The position numbers and the translations under genes are program-made. From an uncultured Gammaproteobacteria bacterium (GTDB taxonomy: Bacteria > Pseudomonadota > Gammaproteobacteria > Enterobacterales > Psychrobiaceae): DNA of 64,000 nucleotides. Under the pieces are notes generated by a model, which did not search any database, was not told where the DNA came from, and saw nothing but the letters and a program-made list of their open reading frames with translations. The stretch is from positions 1 to 64,000 of the forward strand of contig CAKZQF010000204.1 in the NCBI GenBank assembly GCA_937139475.1, read 5' to 3'. Shown in pieces: positions 1-7,548 of the stretch (position 1 is the stretch's first letter; each line of letters begins with the position of its first letter).

Positions 1-1
1 C

Positions 2-145
2 TTAGCTAACGGAACAGATCTTAACGAGCACAGCCAACGAGAATTGAGTCTAGCGGCGAGATGGCTTCATGAAAGACCAAGTAAGATGCTAGGCGATGAC
101 ACACCTGCGCAACGAATTAACCAATGTGTTGCATCGAACGGTTGA
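2..145 (+). CDS. IS30-family transposase, C-terminal 47 residues (partial at window edge)
   Basis: An open frame enters from the left edge and stops at TGA 143-145. The translation carries the ending typical of IS30 transposases: an NGTDLN segment, then LAARWLHERPSKML, then TPAQRINQCVAS. This is the tail of the DDE transposase that cuts and joins the element ends. Only the tail is in the window, so it cannot be told whether the element is intact. Recognition rests on motif memory of the family, not on a search. Confidence 0.8.
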   Translation, partial: LANGTDLNEHSQRELSLAARWLHERPSKMLGDDTPAQRINQCVASNG

Positions 146-152
146 ATCCACA
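128..152. repeat. Probable right terminal inverted repeat of the IS30 element
   Basis: The 25 bases starting GTTGCATCGAACGGTTGAAT overlap the transposase stop codon. Read in reverse they resemble IS30-family ends (TGTRGATTCAA...GCAAC). The left end lies outside the window, so pairing of the repeats and a target duplication cannot be checked. Confidence 0.45.
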
Positions 153-394
153 GCCAACTTTAGGCACTGCGCTGTGAATCTCTACCCAGCTTTCCCCTTC
201 AGTCCGATCGAGACAGTCTATAATGAAGTAGATGAGTTTTAACTTGCCTATGAGCACTGCAGTTGTATTAATTCAGATACAGGGCCAAGCCCACATATTA
301 TTGGCGAAATAAGATTTTTTGTTAAGTTGGCTATCGATAATGTTTTGAAGCGATTTTCACCTAATTGCTGATTAAGTCAAAGGGGAAGCAGCCT
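153..394. other. Intergenic stretch between IS30 end and MBL-rhodanese gene
   Basis: There is no convincing gene here. A frame open up to TAA near 240 ends in a coding-like tail (SPIETVYNEVDEF) that could be the end of a gene cut by the IS30 insertion, but I do not recognise it. The 3' part should hold the promoter of the next gene. A ribosome binding site, AGGGGAAG, lies at 381-388. Confidence 0.3.
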
Positions 395-1444
395 GTGAAA
401 ATGATTTTCCATCAAATTAGCACTGAAAGAGGGTGCCAATCATACTTAATTGGTTGCAAAGAGACATGTGCGGCGATCATTATTGACCCAGAGATCACTA
501 AAATAGAACATTACCTTGCGCTTGCGGCGCAAGATGGTTTGAGAATTCACTATCTCCTGGATACTCATACCCATGCTGACCACTTCTCTGCAAGTCAAAG
601 CTTTGCTCGTCAAATAGGTGTCCCAATCATCATGCATCGCAACAGCGGGGCTCCTTTTGTCGATATGCGAGTAGATGACGGGGAAACTATTATCGTGGGA
701 GAATTAAGGCTAAGAGTCATGCACACACCGGGACATACGGAAGATTCGATGTGCATTATATTACCAGACCGTGTTCTGACAGGGGACACGCTACTTATTG
801 GGGCTACTGGCAGAACAGATCTTCCGACTGGGGATCCCGACCAACTATATGACAGCCTGTTTAATGGCTTACTTAAGCTAAACCCAACACTTAAAGTATA
901 TCCTGGACACGATTACAAACATCGAGGGTACTCTACAATCGCACGGGAATTGGCTGAAAATCCGCGATTGAAAAAGAACAATCGCGCCGAGTTTGTTGAA
1001 CTCATGCAAACTTTAAATTTAAGCATGCCTACCCACCTGACAGAGGCATTACGGACTAATCTTAGCGGTGGCAAGACGGTGGAACAATTGATTTCTGAGG
1101 CCGCGGAAAAAGTGTCCTTCATGGCCATTGAAGAGGTAAATAATCGCATTCAGTCCGCCGCCCCTGATATTCTTCTACTAGATGTACGTGAACGTGATGC
1201 CTTTGAACAAGGGCATATTGCTGGCGCAATGTCTATTCCAAGAGGTCAGCTTGAACTACGAGCCAATGACCAACTGACCGATCCGACTCAGCGGATTGTG
1301 GTCTATTGTGAATTTGGAAAGATATCTACGCTTGCTGCCGCTACCCTTAGAGAGATGGGCTTTAGTCGGGCTGTGGCACTTGATGGAGGGTTAAGAGTCT
1401 GGAGGGAATCAGGATACCCCCTCGAATCGGAAAAGAAAAACTAG
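395..1444 (+). CDS. MBL-fold persulfide dioxygenase-rhodanese fusion protein
   Basis: A metallo-beta-lactamase domain of the ETHE1/persulfide dioxygenase type is followed by a C-terminal rhodanese domain. Visible motifs are the metal site THTHADH, the second-shell GHTEDS, the family stretch TGDTLLIGATGRTDL with GDPDQLYDS, and YPGHDY. The rhodanese part has LLDVRE and the loop VYCEFGKIST with its active cysteine. Fusions of this kind (CstB and PRF proteins) oxidise low-molecular-weight persulfides and pass sulfane sulfur, so a role in cytoplasmic sulfide or persulfide detoxification is likely. The open frame begins at a TTG at 365, but AGGGGAAG six bases before GTG 395 makes 395 the better start; ATG 401 is also possible. 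It is monocistronic, next to an IS30 end. Confidence 0.85.
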   Translation: MKMIFHQISTERGCQSYLIGCKETCAAIIIDPEITKIEHYLALAAQDGLRIHYLLDTHTHADHFSASQSFARQIGVPIIMHRNSGAPFVDMRVDDGETIIVGELRLRVMHTPGHTEDSMCIILPDRVLTGDTLLIGATGRTDLPTGDPDQLYDSLFNGLLKLNPTLKVYPGHDYKHRGYSTIARELAENPRLKKNNRAEFVELMQTLNLSMPTHLTEALRTNLSGGKTVEQLISEAAEKVSFMAIEEVNNRIQSAAPDILLLDVRERDAFEQGHIAGAMSIPRGQLELRANDQLTDPTQRIVVYCEFGKISTLAAATLREMGFSRAVALDGGLRVWRESGYPLESEKKN

Positions 1445-1632
1445 TTGTTTTAATTCGCTGGGGGCAGGCCTTGGGTTGTGCATATAAAATTTTAACAAAA
1501 TTTAAGGTTGCTGTGTAACGACCTAGATAAAGCGATATCACTTGGGCTGATACCAAAGTTAGAATTTGAAGAAAATTAGCTGGGATTAATGAGGCTGATA
1601 ATTGAGCATCCTAAAAAATATTGCCAATCAAG

Positions 1633-2061
1633 TTAACAGCCAGTTTTCTCAGTACGAAGCTGCCGCTTTTTTATTCTCTTTTTCACTAGTGTGCGTATGC
1701 CGCCACCCACAGCACCACAGATGCCACTAAATACTATTAACACTACACTGGTTAACGAGAAGTCACCAACAGCCGTCGAGCCAAACAGTGAAAAACCGCC
1801 GACGAGTGTACCAACGATGGCACCATTCAGCACCTCCTTTTGGCCTGCCATTAAAGCGGTAACATAGCCACCTAAGCTCATGGTGCAGCAAAAAGTCACA
1901 AAGCCGAAGACAAAATAAATCTGGCTTCTGTTAGCAATAAAGAAATCAATATTTCCGGCATAAGTACCTGTATAGGCTGAGGAGTAAGTAAAAACTACGA
2001 GGTTAAGCAAGCCGATGATTAAAGTAGCAAAAAAGCCTGCGATTAATGATTTCCAATCCAT
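1633..2061 (-). CDS. Hypothetical small integral membrane protein
   Basis: This 142-residue protein has four hydrophobic segments (about residues 7-27, 47-70, 78-97 and 103-125) and a basic C-terminal tail (VKKRIKKRQLR). The glycine-rich third and fourth segments suggest close helix packing. I do not recognise a family and no function is proposed. It stands alone, convergent with the upstream MBL-rhodanese gene, and 149 bases separate its start from the 3' end of the hydroquinone reductase gene, so it may be read from its own promoter. The ATG start has only a weak GTGAG site. Confidence 0.6.
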   Translation of the reverse strand: MDWKSLIAGFFATLIIGLLNLVVFTYSSAYTGTYAGNIDFFIANRSQIYFVFGFVTFCCTMSLGGYVTALMAGQKEVLNGAIVGTLVGGFSLFGSTAVGDFSLTSVVLIVFSGICGAVGGGIRTLVKKRIKKRQLRTEKTGC

Positions 2062-2210
2062 ACTGAACTCACAAATAGTTGGTATGAGAAGAGTCTACCC
2101 GTACACCGGCATAACTAACCTTGAGCTAAGTCAATGCCAGTAGCAGAACCTTTGACAATCACCCAAATGCCGCTATCTAAAGGGGCATTTGCTATGCAAC
2201 TGACCACTAG

Positions 2211-3191
2211 TTAAATCACCGCATCTCTGTTATGCGGGGTTGTCCAGTCCTGCTGATGCGCTATCGGCACGATACCGTAGGGGTTTAGCGATAGGTGACT
2301 GGCGTAATAATGGCGTTTAATATGTGCCTGGTTAACCGTTTTGGCTATATTTGGCATTTGGTATAACTCCAACATAAAGTTATAGAGATTGTGGTATTGC
2401 TCTATTAACCTCAAGTTACACTTAAAGTGGGTATGATAAACAGAGTCAAAACGCACTAAGGTCACCCATAAACGCCAATCGGCTTCGGTAAGTTCTCCGC
2501 CGGTCAAATAGCGACTATGCGCTAATATATGTTCAACTTTATCAAGTGCATCAAATAACGCTTTTACGTTTTTATCGTAGGCCTCTTGAGTTGTTGCAAA
2601 ACCGCTTTTGTAAACACCATTATTAATGTTGTGGTAAACCAGCTCGTTTAGTTCATCAATATCTGATTGTAAATGTTCAGGGTAAAAGTCTAATGTGTTA
2701 CCGGTAATGTCATTAAATGCGGTATTAAACATACGAATGATTTCAGATGATTCATTGTTCACAATCAGGTTGTTCTTTTTATCCCATAAAATAGGTACGC
2801 TGTTAACGCCGCTATAATCAGGATCTTGGGCCAGATACTTTTCGGCAATATATTCATCACCGTATAAATCGTCGCCGGTGGTACCGTAAAGCTTTGCTGA
2901 TTCGTCATTATGTTTAAAGCGCCAACCGTTTTGATGCATATCAGGGTGAACAACGCTAACGGTTATTAACTCTTCCAAGCCTTTTAGTTGGCGAAAAACT
3001 AATGTGCGGTGTGCCCAGGGACAGGCAAGTGACACAAATAAGTGGTAACGGTCTGCTTCAGCTTTAAACCCAGCACGTCCACTGATACCTGCACTGCCAT
3101 CGGGGGTTATCCAATTTCTAAATTGTGAGGCTTGTCGTTGATATTCGCCATTTTTAATACTGCTATTCCAGTTGTTTTTAACTGCTGTCAT
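2211..3191 (-). CDS. yqjG: Glutathionyl-hydroquinone reductase (YqjG/ECM4-type GST)
   Basis: This xi-class glutathione transferase reduces glutathionyl-hydroquinones to hydroquinones. Its 326 residues match the roughly 328 of E. coli YqjG nearly end to end. The catalytic cysteine sits in LACPWAHRTL (about residue 58), followed by LKGLE, VPILWDKK, NNESSEIIRMFN and the C-terminal helical YLTGGELTEADWRLW. It is the last gene of a doxX-pirin-yqjG series on the minus strand, 32 bases after the pirin gene. With the divergent LysR it resembles the E. coli yqjF-yqjG/yhaJ-yhaK neighbourhood, so quinone or aromatic stress is the likely inducer (inference). Confidence 0.9.
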   Translation of the reverse strand: MTAVKNNWNSSIKNGEYQRQASQFRNWITPDGSAGISGRAGFKAEADRYHLFVSLACPWAHRTLVFRQLKGLEELITVSVVHPDMHQNGWRFKHNDESAKLYGTTGDDLYGDEYIAEKYLAQDPDYSGVNSVPILWDKKNNLIVNNESSEIIRMFNTAFNDITGNTLDFYPEHLQSDIDELNELVYHNINNGVYKSGFATTQEAYDKNVKALFDALDKVEHILAHSRYLTGGELTEADWRLWVTLVRFDSVYHTHFKCNLRLIEQYHNLYNFMLELYQMPNIAKTVNQAHIKRHYYASHLSLNPYGIVPIAHQQDWTTPHNRDAVI

Positions 3192-3223
3192 CTTGATTCT
3201 CTCTGCAATAAATGGTTGATAAA

Positions 3224-3970
3224 TTAAATAGGCTTTGGCTTTTTCATTTCAATAATAATGAAATGAGCATGTCTACCTTTTAGCGAAAACTTTAGTTTTG
3301 CAGGCTCAGTTAACTCCAGTGAGTCCCTTTCCATAAGCGCTGGCAAGCCCTCTATATGGATGCTGCCTTCAACACTGTTGATGTAAGCTTGTCTGCCTGG
3401 CTTTAGTTCAAACTCAACCAGTGCTCTTGAATCTGTTAACTCTGAAACATAAAAATTGACATCAGCATTGATATATAAGGGTGATGTCTCTTTATTATTA
3501 GGATTACCAACAATATGCAGTAACTTGTTTTCTCTATCTTTGAGTTCAAAGCCCTGATGATTGTAACGAACCTTGCCACCACGTTTAGGTGGTGTTACCC
3601 AAATTTGTAAGAATCGACACCAGTCATTTTGTTTGTTCATTTCTGAATGCCATACGCCTGAGCCAGCGGATATCGCCTGTACATGCCCTCGACCAATGGT
3701 TTCTTCTTTCTGTGTCACACTATCCCAATGGGTTAACTTGCCTTTGACCACATAACTAATAATTTCCATACTTTGGTGTGGGTGGCGGCCAAAGCCGCTT
3801 TGTGGTTTAACATCATCATCATTAAATACCCGTAGCGGACCAAACCCCATACGCGTTGGATCGTAATAGTTAGCAAACGAAAAATGAAACCGTGTGTTGG
3901 CTGGGTGCATATGACTGCTCGGTAAATAATGCAGCTCTGATGCGCTAATTTTGTGATGTGCTGTGTTCAT
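3224..3970 (-). CDS. Pirin family protein (YhaK-like bicupin)
   Basis: A pirin of two cupin folds, 248 residues from the chosen start. The N-terminal domain has the pirin signature: FGPLRVFNDD, then GFGRHPHQSMEI with the metal-binding histidines, and GSGVWHSEMN with the third histidine and glutamate. Some pirins are quercetinases or redox sensors; the substrate here is unknown. The open frame extends 17 residues upstream, but ATG 3970 begins a typical pirin N-terminus (MNTAHHKISASELHYL). It lies between doxX (72 bases upstream) and the hydroquinone reductase (32 bases downstream), so it is probably co-transcribed with them. Confidence 0.88.
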   Translation of the reverse strand: MNTAHHKISASELHYLPSSHMHPANTRFHFSFANYYDPTRMGFGPLRVFNDDDVKPQSGFGRHPHQSMEIISYVVKGKLTHWDSVTQKEETIGRGHVQAISAGSGVWHSEMNKQNDWCRFLQIWVTPPKRGGKVRYNHQGFELKDRENKLLHIVGNPNNKETSPLYINADVNFYVSELTDSRALVEFELKPGRQAYINSVEGSIHIEGLPALMERDSLELTEPAKLKFSLKGRHAHFIIIEMKKPKPI

Positions 3971-4042
3971 AATATGTCTCACTGCTCTAATAATATTACG
4001 AAAGTAGAACGGTACGAGCACCGCTCTGCTTTGTTCCCCTGA

Positions 4043-4489
4043 CTAAGCGAAACGCTTTGCTAATAAGTTATCTAGCGATAGCTTGCCTGCGCCGCTAAAC
4101 ATCAATGAAACTGATGCTGCCAATAACGCCAGGCCAAATTCGTAACCGTTGTCTGTCATAAATAAGCCGTTAGCAAAGTGCACACTAAAGATGGCGACAA
4201 CCATGGTGATGCTAAGCATTAATGCCGCTGGGCGAACTAACAAGCCAATTAATAAGGCTAAGCCACCAAAGAATTCCGCGCTGCCTGCTAGTAAAGCCAT
4301 GGCATACCCCGGCGCCAAGCCAATTGACTCCATCCATTGACCTGTGCCCTCTAGGCCATAACCACCAAACAAGCCGAATAATTTTTGTGCACCATGCGCT
4401 ATAAAAATAATAGCAATAGGTAATCTAAGTGCTAAGGTTGAAAATCCTGCGTTTGTTGATACTAAATTTTTGATTGATTTAATGTTCAT
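4043..4489 (-). CDS. DoxX family membrane protein
   Basis: A 148-residue protein with four membrane segments and the DoxX features LALRLPIAIIFIAHGAQKLFG, FGGYGLEGTGQW and AEFFGGLALLIGLLVRPAAL. E. coli YqjF belongs to the same family and is induced through YhaJ by nitroaromatics and quinones. It is first in the minus-strand doxX-pirin-yqjG series and faces the LysR gene across 118 bases, the usual arrangement for a LysR target. The biochemical role of this DoxX group is not settled; a link to quinone or thiol redox is plausible. Confidence 0.85.
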   Translation of the reverse strand: MNIKSIKNLVSTNAGFSTLALRLPIAIIFIAHGAQKLFGLFGGYGLEGTGQWMESIGLAPGYAMALLAGSAEFFGGLALLIGLLVRPAALMLSITMVVAIFSVHFANGLFMTDNGYEFGLALLAASVSLMFSGAGKLSLDNLLAKRFA

Positions 4490-4607
4490 AATATTGCTCC
4501 TAAGTAATGTTTAATTCGCTGTATTTGTTCAATGGAGCTATTATATTTAAAGCGATTAATGAATAATAACGATCAAATTTGATTTGTTAGTTCAAAAAGG
4601 TTGATGT
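4490..4607. promoter_or_regulatory. Divergent promoter region of doxX and lysR
   Basis: The 118 AT-rich bases between divergent starts must hold both promoters and the probable LysR operator. No clean -35/-10 pair stands out. A dyad-like ATAATAACGATCAAATTTGA lies about 35 bases before the lysR start and could be part of a T-N11-A operator, but this is only suggestive. Confidence 0.4.
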
Positions 4608-5516
4608 ATGAATTCCCCGATAACACTCGATGCACTAAAAGTGCTTGATGCAATAGAGCGTAAAAAAAGTTTTGCGGCAGCCGCAGATTCACTTTTTCGT
4701 GTGCCATCTGCTGTTTCATATACAGTGAATAAATTAGAAGAAGATCTGGGTGTTGCTTTGTTTGATAGAACAAGGCGCAAAGCGGAGTTAACACCCATCG
4801 GGAGAATGTTGATTGACCAAGGACGTTTAATTCTTAAAGCAACAGACGAACTAACACATATGGCTCAACAATCGGCCCATGGCTGGGAGGCAGAACTGCG
4901 TATTTGTATCGATAGTGTTTTATTATTTCAGCCTATTTATACGTTAATCGCTCAATTTCAAAAAGAACACCCTTGGATAAATATTAAAGTATCAGAGGAA
5001 GTTTTGGGTGGTACTTGGGATTCGCTTGTTGCCAATAATTCAGATTTGATTATTGGCGCAACTGGTGAGCCTTATAGTAGTGAGTTTAACGCTTACTCGC
5101 TCGGTAATATTGATTTTGTCTTCGCGGTCGCTAAAGACCACCCGTTGGTTAATGAACCCTTACCAATTTCTGAGCAGTTAATTAAACAATATTCATCGAT
5201 TGTTGTCGCCGATAGCTCTCGCCATATACCCACTCGTTCGGTAGGCTTACTTGATGGCCAGGTGAGGATCACCGTACCAACAGTTCAAAAAAAGATAGAT
5301 GCTCACCTGCAAGGCATCGGCGTTGGCTTTCTTCCCGTTCACCGGATTAAAAATGAACTTAAATCAGGAGCACTTGTTGAGTTACAACTTGCAAACTATG
5401 AAAGTCGAAATAGTGAATTAAGCATAGCTTGGCGAAAAGACAACCAGGGCAAAGCATTGGCTTGGTTTATTGAAAAAACACAAGAAATATCAGATGAACT
5501 GATAGGTACAAAATAA
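4608..5516 (+). CDS. LysR-family transcriptional regulator (YhaJ-like)
   Basis: The N-terminal winged helix-turn-helix is typical of LysR regulators: LDALKVLDAIERKKSF, AAAADSLFRVPSAVSYTVNKLE, then LGVALFDRTRRKAELT. A periplasmic-binding-like effector domain covers roughly residues 90-295. Length is 302, normal for the family. It is transcribed away from doxX-pirin-yqjG, which it probably controls. E. coli YhaJ regulates the equivalent yqjF promoter, so the effector here may be a quinone or aromatic breakdown product; this is inferred from context. The stop codon is embedded in an inverted repeat. Confidence 0.88.
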   Translation: MNSPITLDALKVLDAIERKKSFAAAADSLFRVPSAVSYTVNKLEEDLGVALFDRTRRKAELTPIGRMLIDQGRLILKATDELTHMAQQSAHGWEAELRICIDSVLLFQPIYTLIAQFQKEHPWINIKVSEEVLGGTWDSLVANNSDLIIGATGEPYSSEFNAYSLGNIDFVFAVAKDHPLVNEPLPISEQLIKQYSSIVVADSSRHIPTRSVGLLDGQVRITVPTVQKKIDAHLQGIGVGFLPVHRIKNELKSGALVELQLANYESRNSELSIAWRKDNQGKALAWFIEKTQEISDELIGTK

Positions 5517-5531
5517 AAAAGCCTATCAGTT
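5497..5531 (+). terminator. Hairpin overlapping the lysR stop codon
   Basis: AACTGATAGG at 5497-5506 pairs perfectly with CCTATCAGTT at 5522-5531 across a 15-base A-rich loop. No T-tract follows on the plus strand, so it is a weak candidate terminator or mRNA-stabilising hairpin. Confidence 0.35.
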
Positions 5532-5724
5532 GATAATAGTGAGTCTAATGTTTGCTCTGTAGGCAGGGAAATCGTGTGTTGATAACTGGCCCTTGGTACG
5601 TATGCTAGCCAATCAATTGTTAAAGCACAGGTATTAAACTAAATTACACTTTTAATATGAAGCTAGGCGAACCAAACTAAGGCTAGTTTCCGCAGATTGA
5701 GTTTCTACACATCAAGGAGTCATT

Positions 5725-6114
5725 ATGAGTCGCGTTCTAGTGCCAAGTACAAGTCCCTATGCTGCTAAGCTGGGTTTTTCGCGTGCTGTAAAGGTCGGTA
5801 ATTTCATCTCTGTTGGAGGAACTGCTCCTATTGATGATAACGGAAATACGGTGGGTATCAATGACCCAGCGCTTCGAACAAGGCAATGTATTAAAACGAT
5901 TGAGCTGGCGCTTAAAGAAGGTGGTGCCACACTAAATGACGTTGTTAGAACACGTATGCTTCTTACTAATATTGAACACTGGAAAGAGGTGGCAGAGGTG
6001 AGAGGTGAATTTTTTAAAGATATACTTCCTGTCGATACCGTAATGGAAGTTAGTAAATTTATTAATCCAGAATGGTTAATCGAAATAGAAGTTGATGCGG
6101 TAGTGCAGCCTTGA
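5725..6114 (+). CDS. RidA family protein (YjgF/YER057c/UK114)
   Basis: A 129-residue RidA-superfamily protein. Visible features are YAAKLGFSRAVKVGNFISVGGTAPID at the N-terminus, the central VVRTRMLLTNI with the arginine-containing strand, and the C-terminal IEIEVDAVV. The archetype hydrolyses reactive 2-aminoacrylate imines. The usual RidA cluster PARxxV is replaced by PVDTVMEV, so this is likely a Rid subfamily member rather than RidA itself, and its substrate is unknown. The start has a strong AAGGAG six bases upstream. It is a single gene, with 208 non-coding bases before it. Confidence 0.85.
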   Translation: MSRVLVPSTSPYAAKLGFSRAVKVGNFISVGGTAPIDDNGNTVGINDPALRTRQCIKTIELALKEGGATLNDVVRTRMLLTNIEHWKEVAEVRGEFFKDILPVDTVMEVSKFINPEWLIEIEVDAVVQP

Positions 6115-6282
6115 TTTATAGCAGGCTGCTAAAGCTCGTCTACCAACTCAATTGCACCATAGCAGAGCATTAACACCAAGTTACAGCGTCCGTTTAGAGT
6201 CGATACCCTTTGCAGGTAAATTCCCCAAAGGCATAGTATTGCCATTAACAGGCATTAGTTTTAAAGGCTACGGTCAACTTAA

Positions 6283-6639
6283 CTACAACCAGGCGAGTGC
6301 TTCTTCTCTGTCGGTAAATATTTGAATATCCAATTCCACTGGTCTTGGGACATTAAGTGCGAGATCAGCGCCAAGCCTTGCCTTTCGTGAGGGGGCAAAT
6401 ACGGCCATTTTTTCCAGCTGCGCTAATGTGCCACACTGAACCATCGCATCAAACTTTGTTGAATAGGAATTAACTTTAGTGATTAACAATGAAAACGAAT
6501 TAGCAAAATGTGTTAGCAGACACTGATGAAATTCTGTAACCATCACCGTATCTATTTCAACACCTTCATTAACAATGACCTCAGCAAGGTCATTTCGTAG
6601 GATGATTATTTTTCCAAAAGATATTTCGTAATATTCCAT
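6283..6639 (-). CDS. Hypothetical protein, STAS/SEC14-like small domain
   Basis: A 118-residue soluble protein starting at ATG 6639, where AGGAT precedes at good spacing (the frame is open for 8 more residues upstream). It has an alternating strand-helix pattern and resembles a small family of marine bacterial proteins with a FGKIIILRNDLAEVIVNEGVEID start and a terminal QIFTDREEALAWL, reminiscent of STAS or SpoIIAA-like folds. No catalytic residue is evident. It sits alone between RidA and the IS3 remnant. The family assignment is tentative. Confidence 0.6.
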   Translation of the reverse strand: MEYYEISFGKIIILRNDLAEVIVNEGVEIDTVMVTEFHQCLLTHFANSFSLLITKVNSYSTKFDAMVQCGTLAQLEKMAVFAPSRKARLGADLALNVPRPVELDIQIFTDREEALAWL

Positions 6640-6848
6640 TATTATCCTATAAAGCTGATACAAGAGTGAATTTCTTGTTTTATCTACATAATTCTTAGTG
6701 AATTATAAGGCGGCCGTCATTGACCTTAAGTGTTAAAAGGATCCTATCTAAAACTTTTTAATGTCGCAAGTGCAAAGTTAGCGCGCTAATTTTGCTTTGA
6801 AACTGTAGAAGTCTTATATATAGAAACTGAAAGATAAAGCGAGAGGTT

Positions 6849-6986
6849 ATGAGCAATGATAAATGCCCTCAAGAATTTAAAGATGAAGTGGTTCGACAGG
6901 TGGTTATTAATGGTTATTCGGTAACTGATGTCGCTAGATACGCAGGTATGTCTGATCAGTCCCTGCTTTTTGCCAGTCAAGGGTAG
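6849..6986 (+). pseudogene. IS3-family transposase OrfA remnant (N-terminal fragment)
   Basis: The ATG at 6849 is preceded by GAGAGG. The 45-codon frame begins like IS3/IS911 OrfA: PQEFKDEVVRQVVINGYSVTDVARYAGMS, the first part of the HTH_Tnp_1 helix-turn-helix. The usual continuation (SLYxWVKxY) breaks off at SLLFASQG-stop. Everything after the first DNA-binding helix pair is lost, so this is a decayed copy. Confidence 0.75.
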
Positions 6987-7000
6987 ATACGTATTGATAA

Positions 7001-7042
7001 AATCAATAATCAATAATCAATAATCAACAATCAATAATGAAT
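7001..7042. repeat. Heptamer tandem repeat, six copies of AATCAAT
   Basis: Six consecutive 7-base units run from 7001: AATCAAT three times, then AATCAAC, AATCAAT and AATGAAT. The array lies between the OrfA and OrfB fragments of the IS3 remnant, 14 bases after the OrfA stop. A unit of 7 does not keep a reading frame, and no gene is present. Confidence 0.9.
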
Positions 7043-7106
7043 ATTTATGCCTTCAAATAAATGTGTTAAGCATTTTTCGTTCATCATAATAGATTTTATG
7101 TTTGGC

Positions 7107-7229
7107 TCAAGCAACCAGAATCAGCCCGTGCAGTATATTGAGATGTTTTACAATCGAAAGCGATTACATAGCCATGCTGGTCATCCATCCCCTGATGGAT
7201 ACGAACAACAGTATATAACCGGAAGCTAG
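7107..7229 (+). pseudogene. IS3-family transposase OrfB remnant (C-terminal fragment)
   Basis: The frame ends at TAG 7227-7229 and carries the end of an IS3 integrase-core transposase: VQYIEMFYNRKRLHSHAGHPSPDGYEQ, matching the family ending YIExFYNRxRxHSxLGYxSPxxYE. The catalytic DDE core is missing. With the OrfA fragment at 6849 it marks both ends of one internally deleted IS3 element. Confidence 0.78.
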
Positions 7230-7548
7230 GTGTTTATTGAGTCGGGATTAGATCAAACTGCGACGCATTAGTGGCGTAATTTTGAACAATGTTGGATGCT
7301 ACTAAAGAAAGTTCTTGATATCCTGAGCTAAACTTAAATTATGGCAAAGGTAGTGCTTGTCAGAATGAACAGGCTTTTGTGCGGTATTGAGCATTATTTT
7401 TAATAAACGAAGACAACGCTGAGAAAAAAGTCCATACTAACCCACTTTGATTGACCCAAAGGTGTTGCTAAAAGCTTGTAACCTTATGAGAATAGTAATA
7501 CTTTAATCTTAATAGTAATAAATAGTGCTTAGTTTTTAGGAGCCACAA
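7230..7548. other. Intergenic region between IS3 remnant and uvrY
   Basis: No gene is seen. The first 26 bases (GTGTTTATTGAGTCGGGATT and on to ATCA at 7255) look like an IS3-family right end. The remainder should contain the uvrY promoter. A TTGACC lies near 7462 but has no matching -10 at the right spacing. A ribosome binding site, TAGGAG, lies at about 7537-7542. Confidence 0.4.

Noticed and set aside
7001..7042. Heptamer array considered as a CRISPR
   Set aside because: Units are 7 bases with no spacers and no cas genes nearby; it is a simple tandem repeat.
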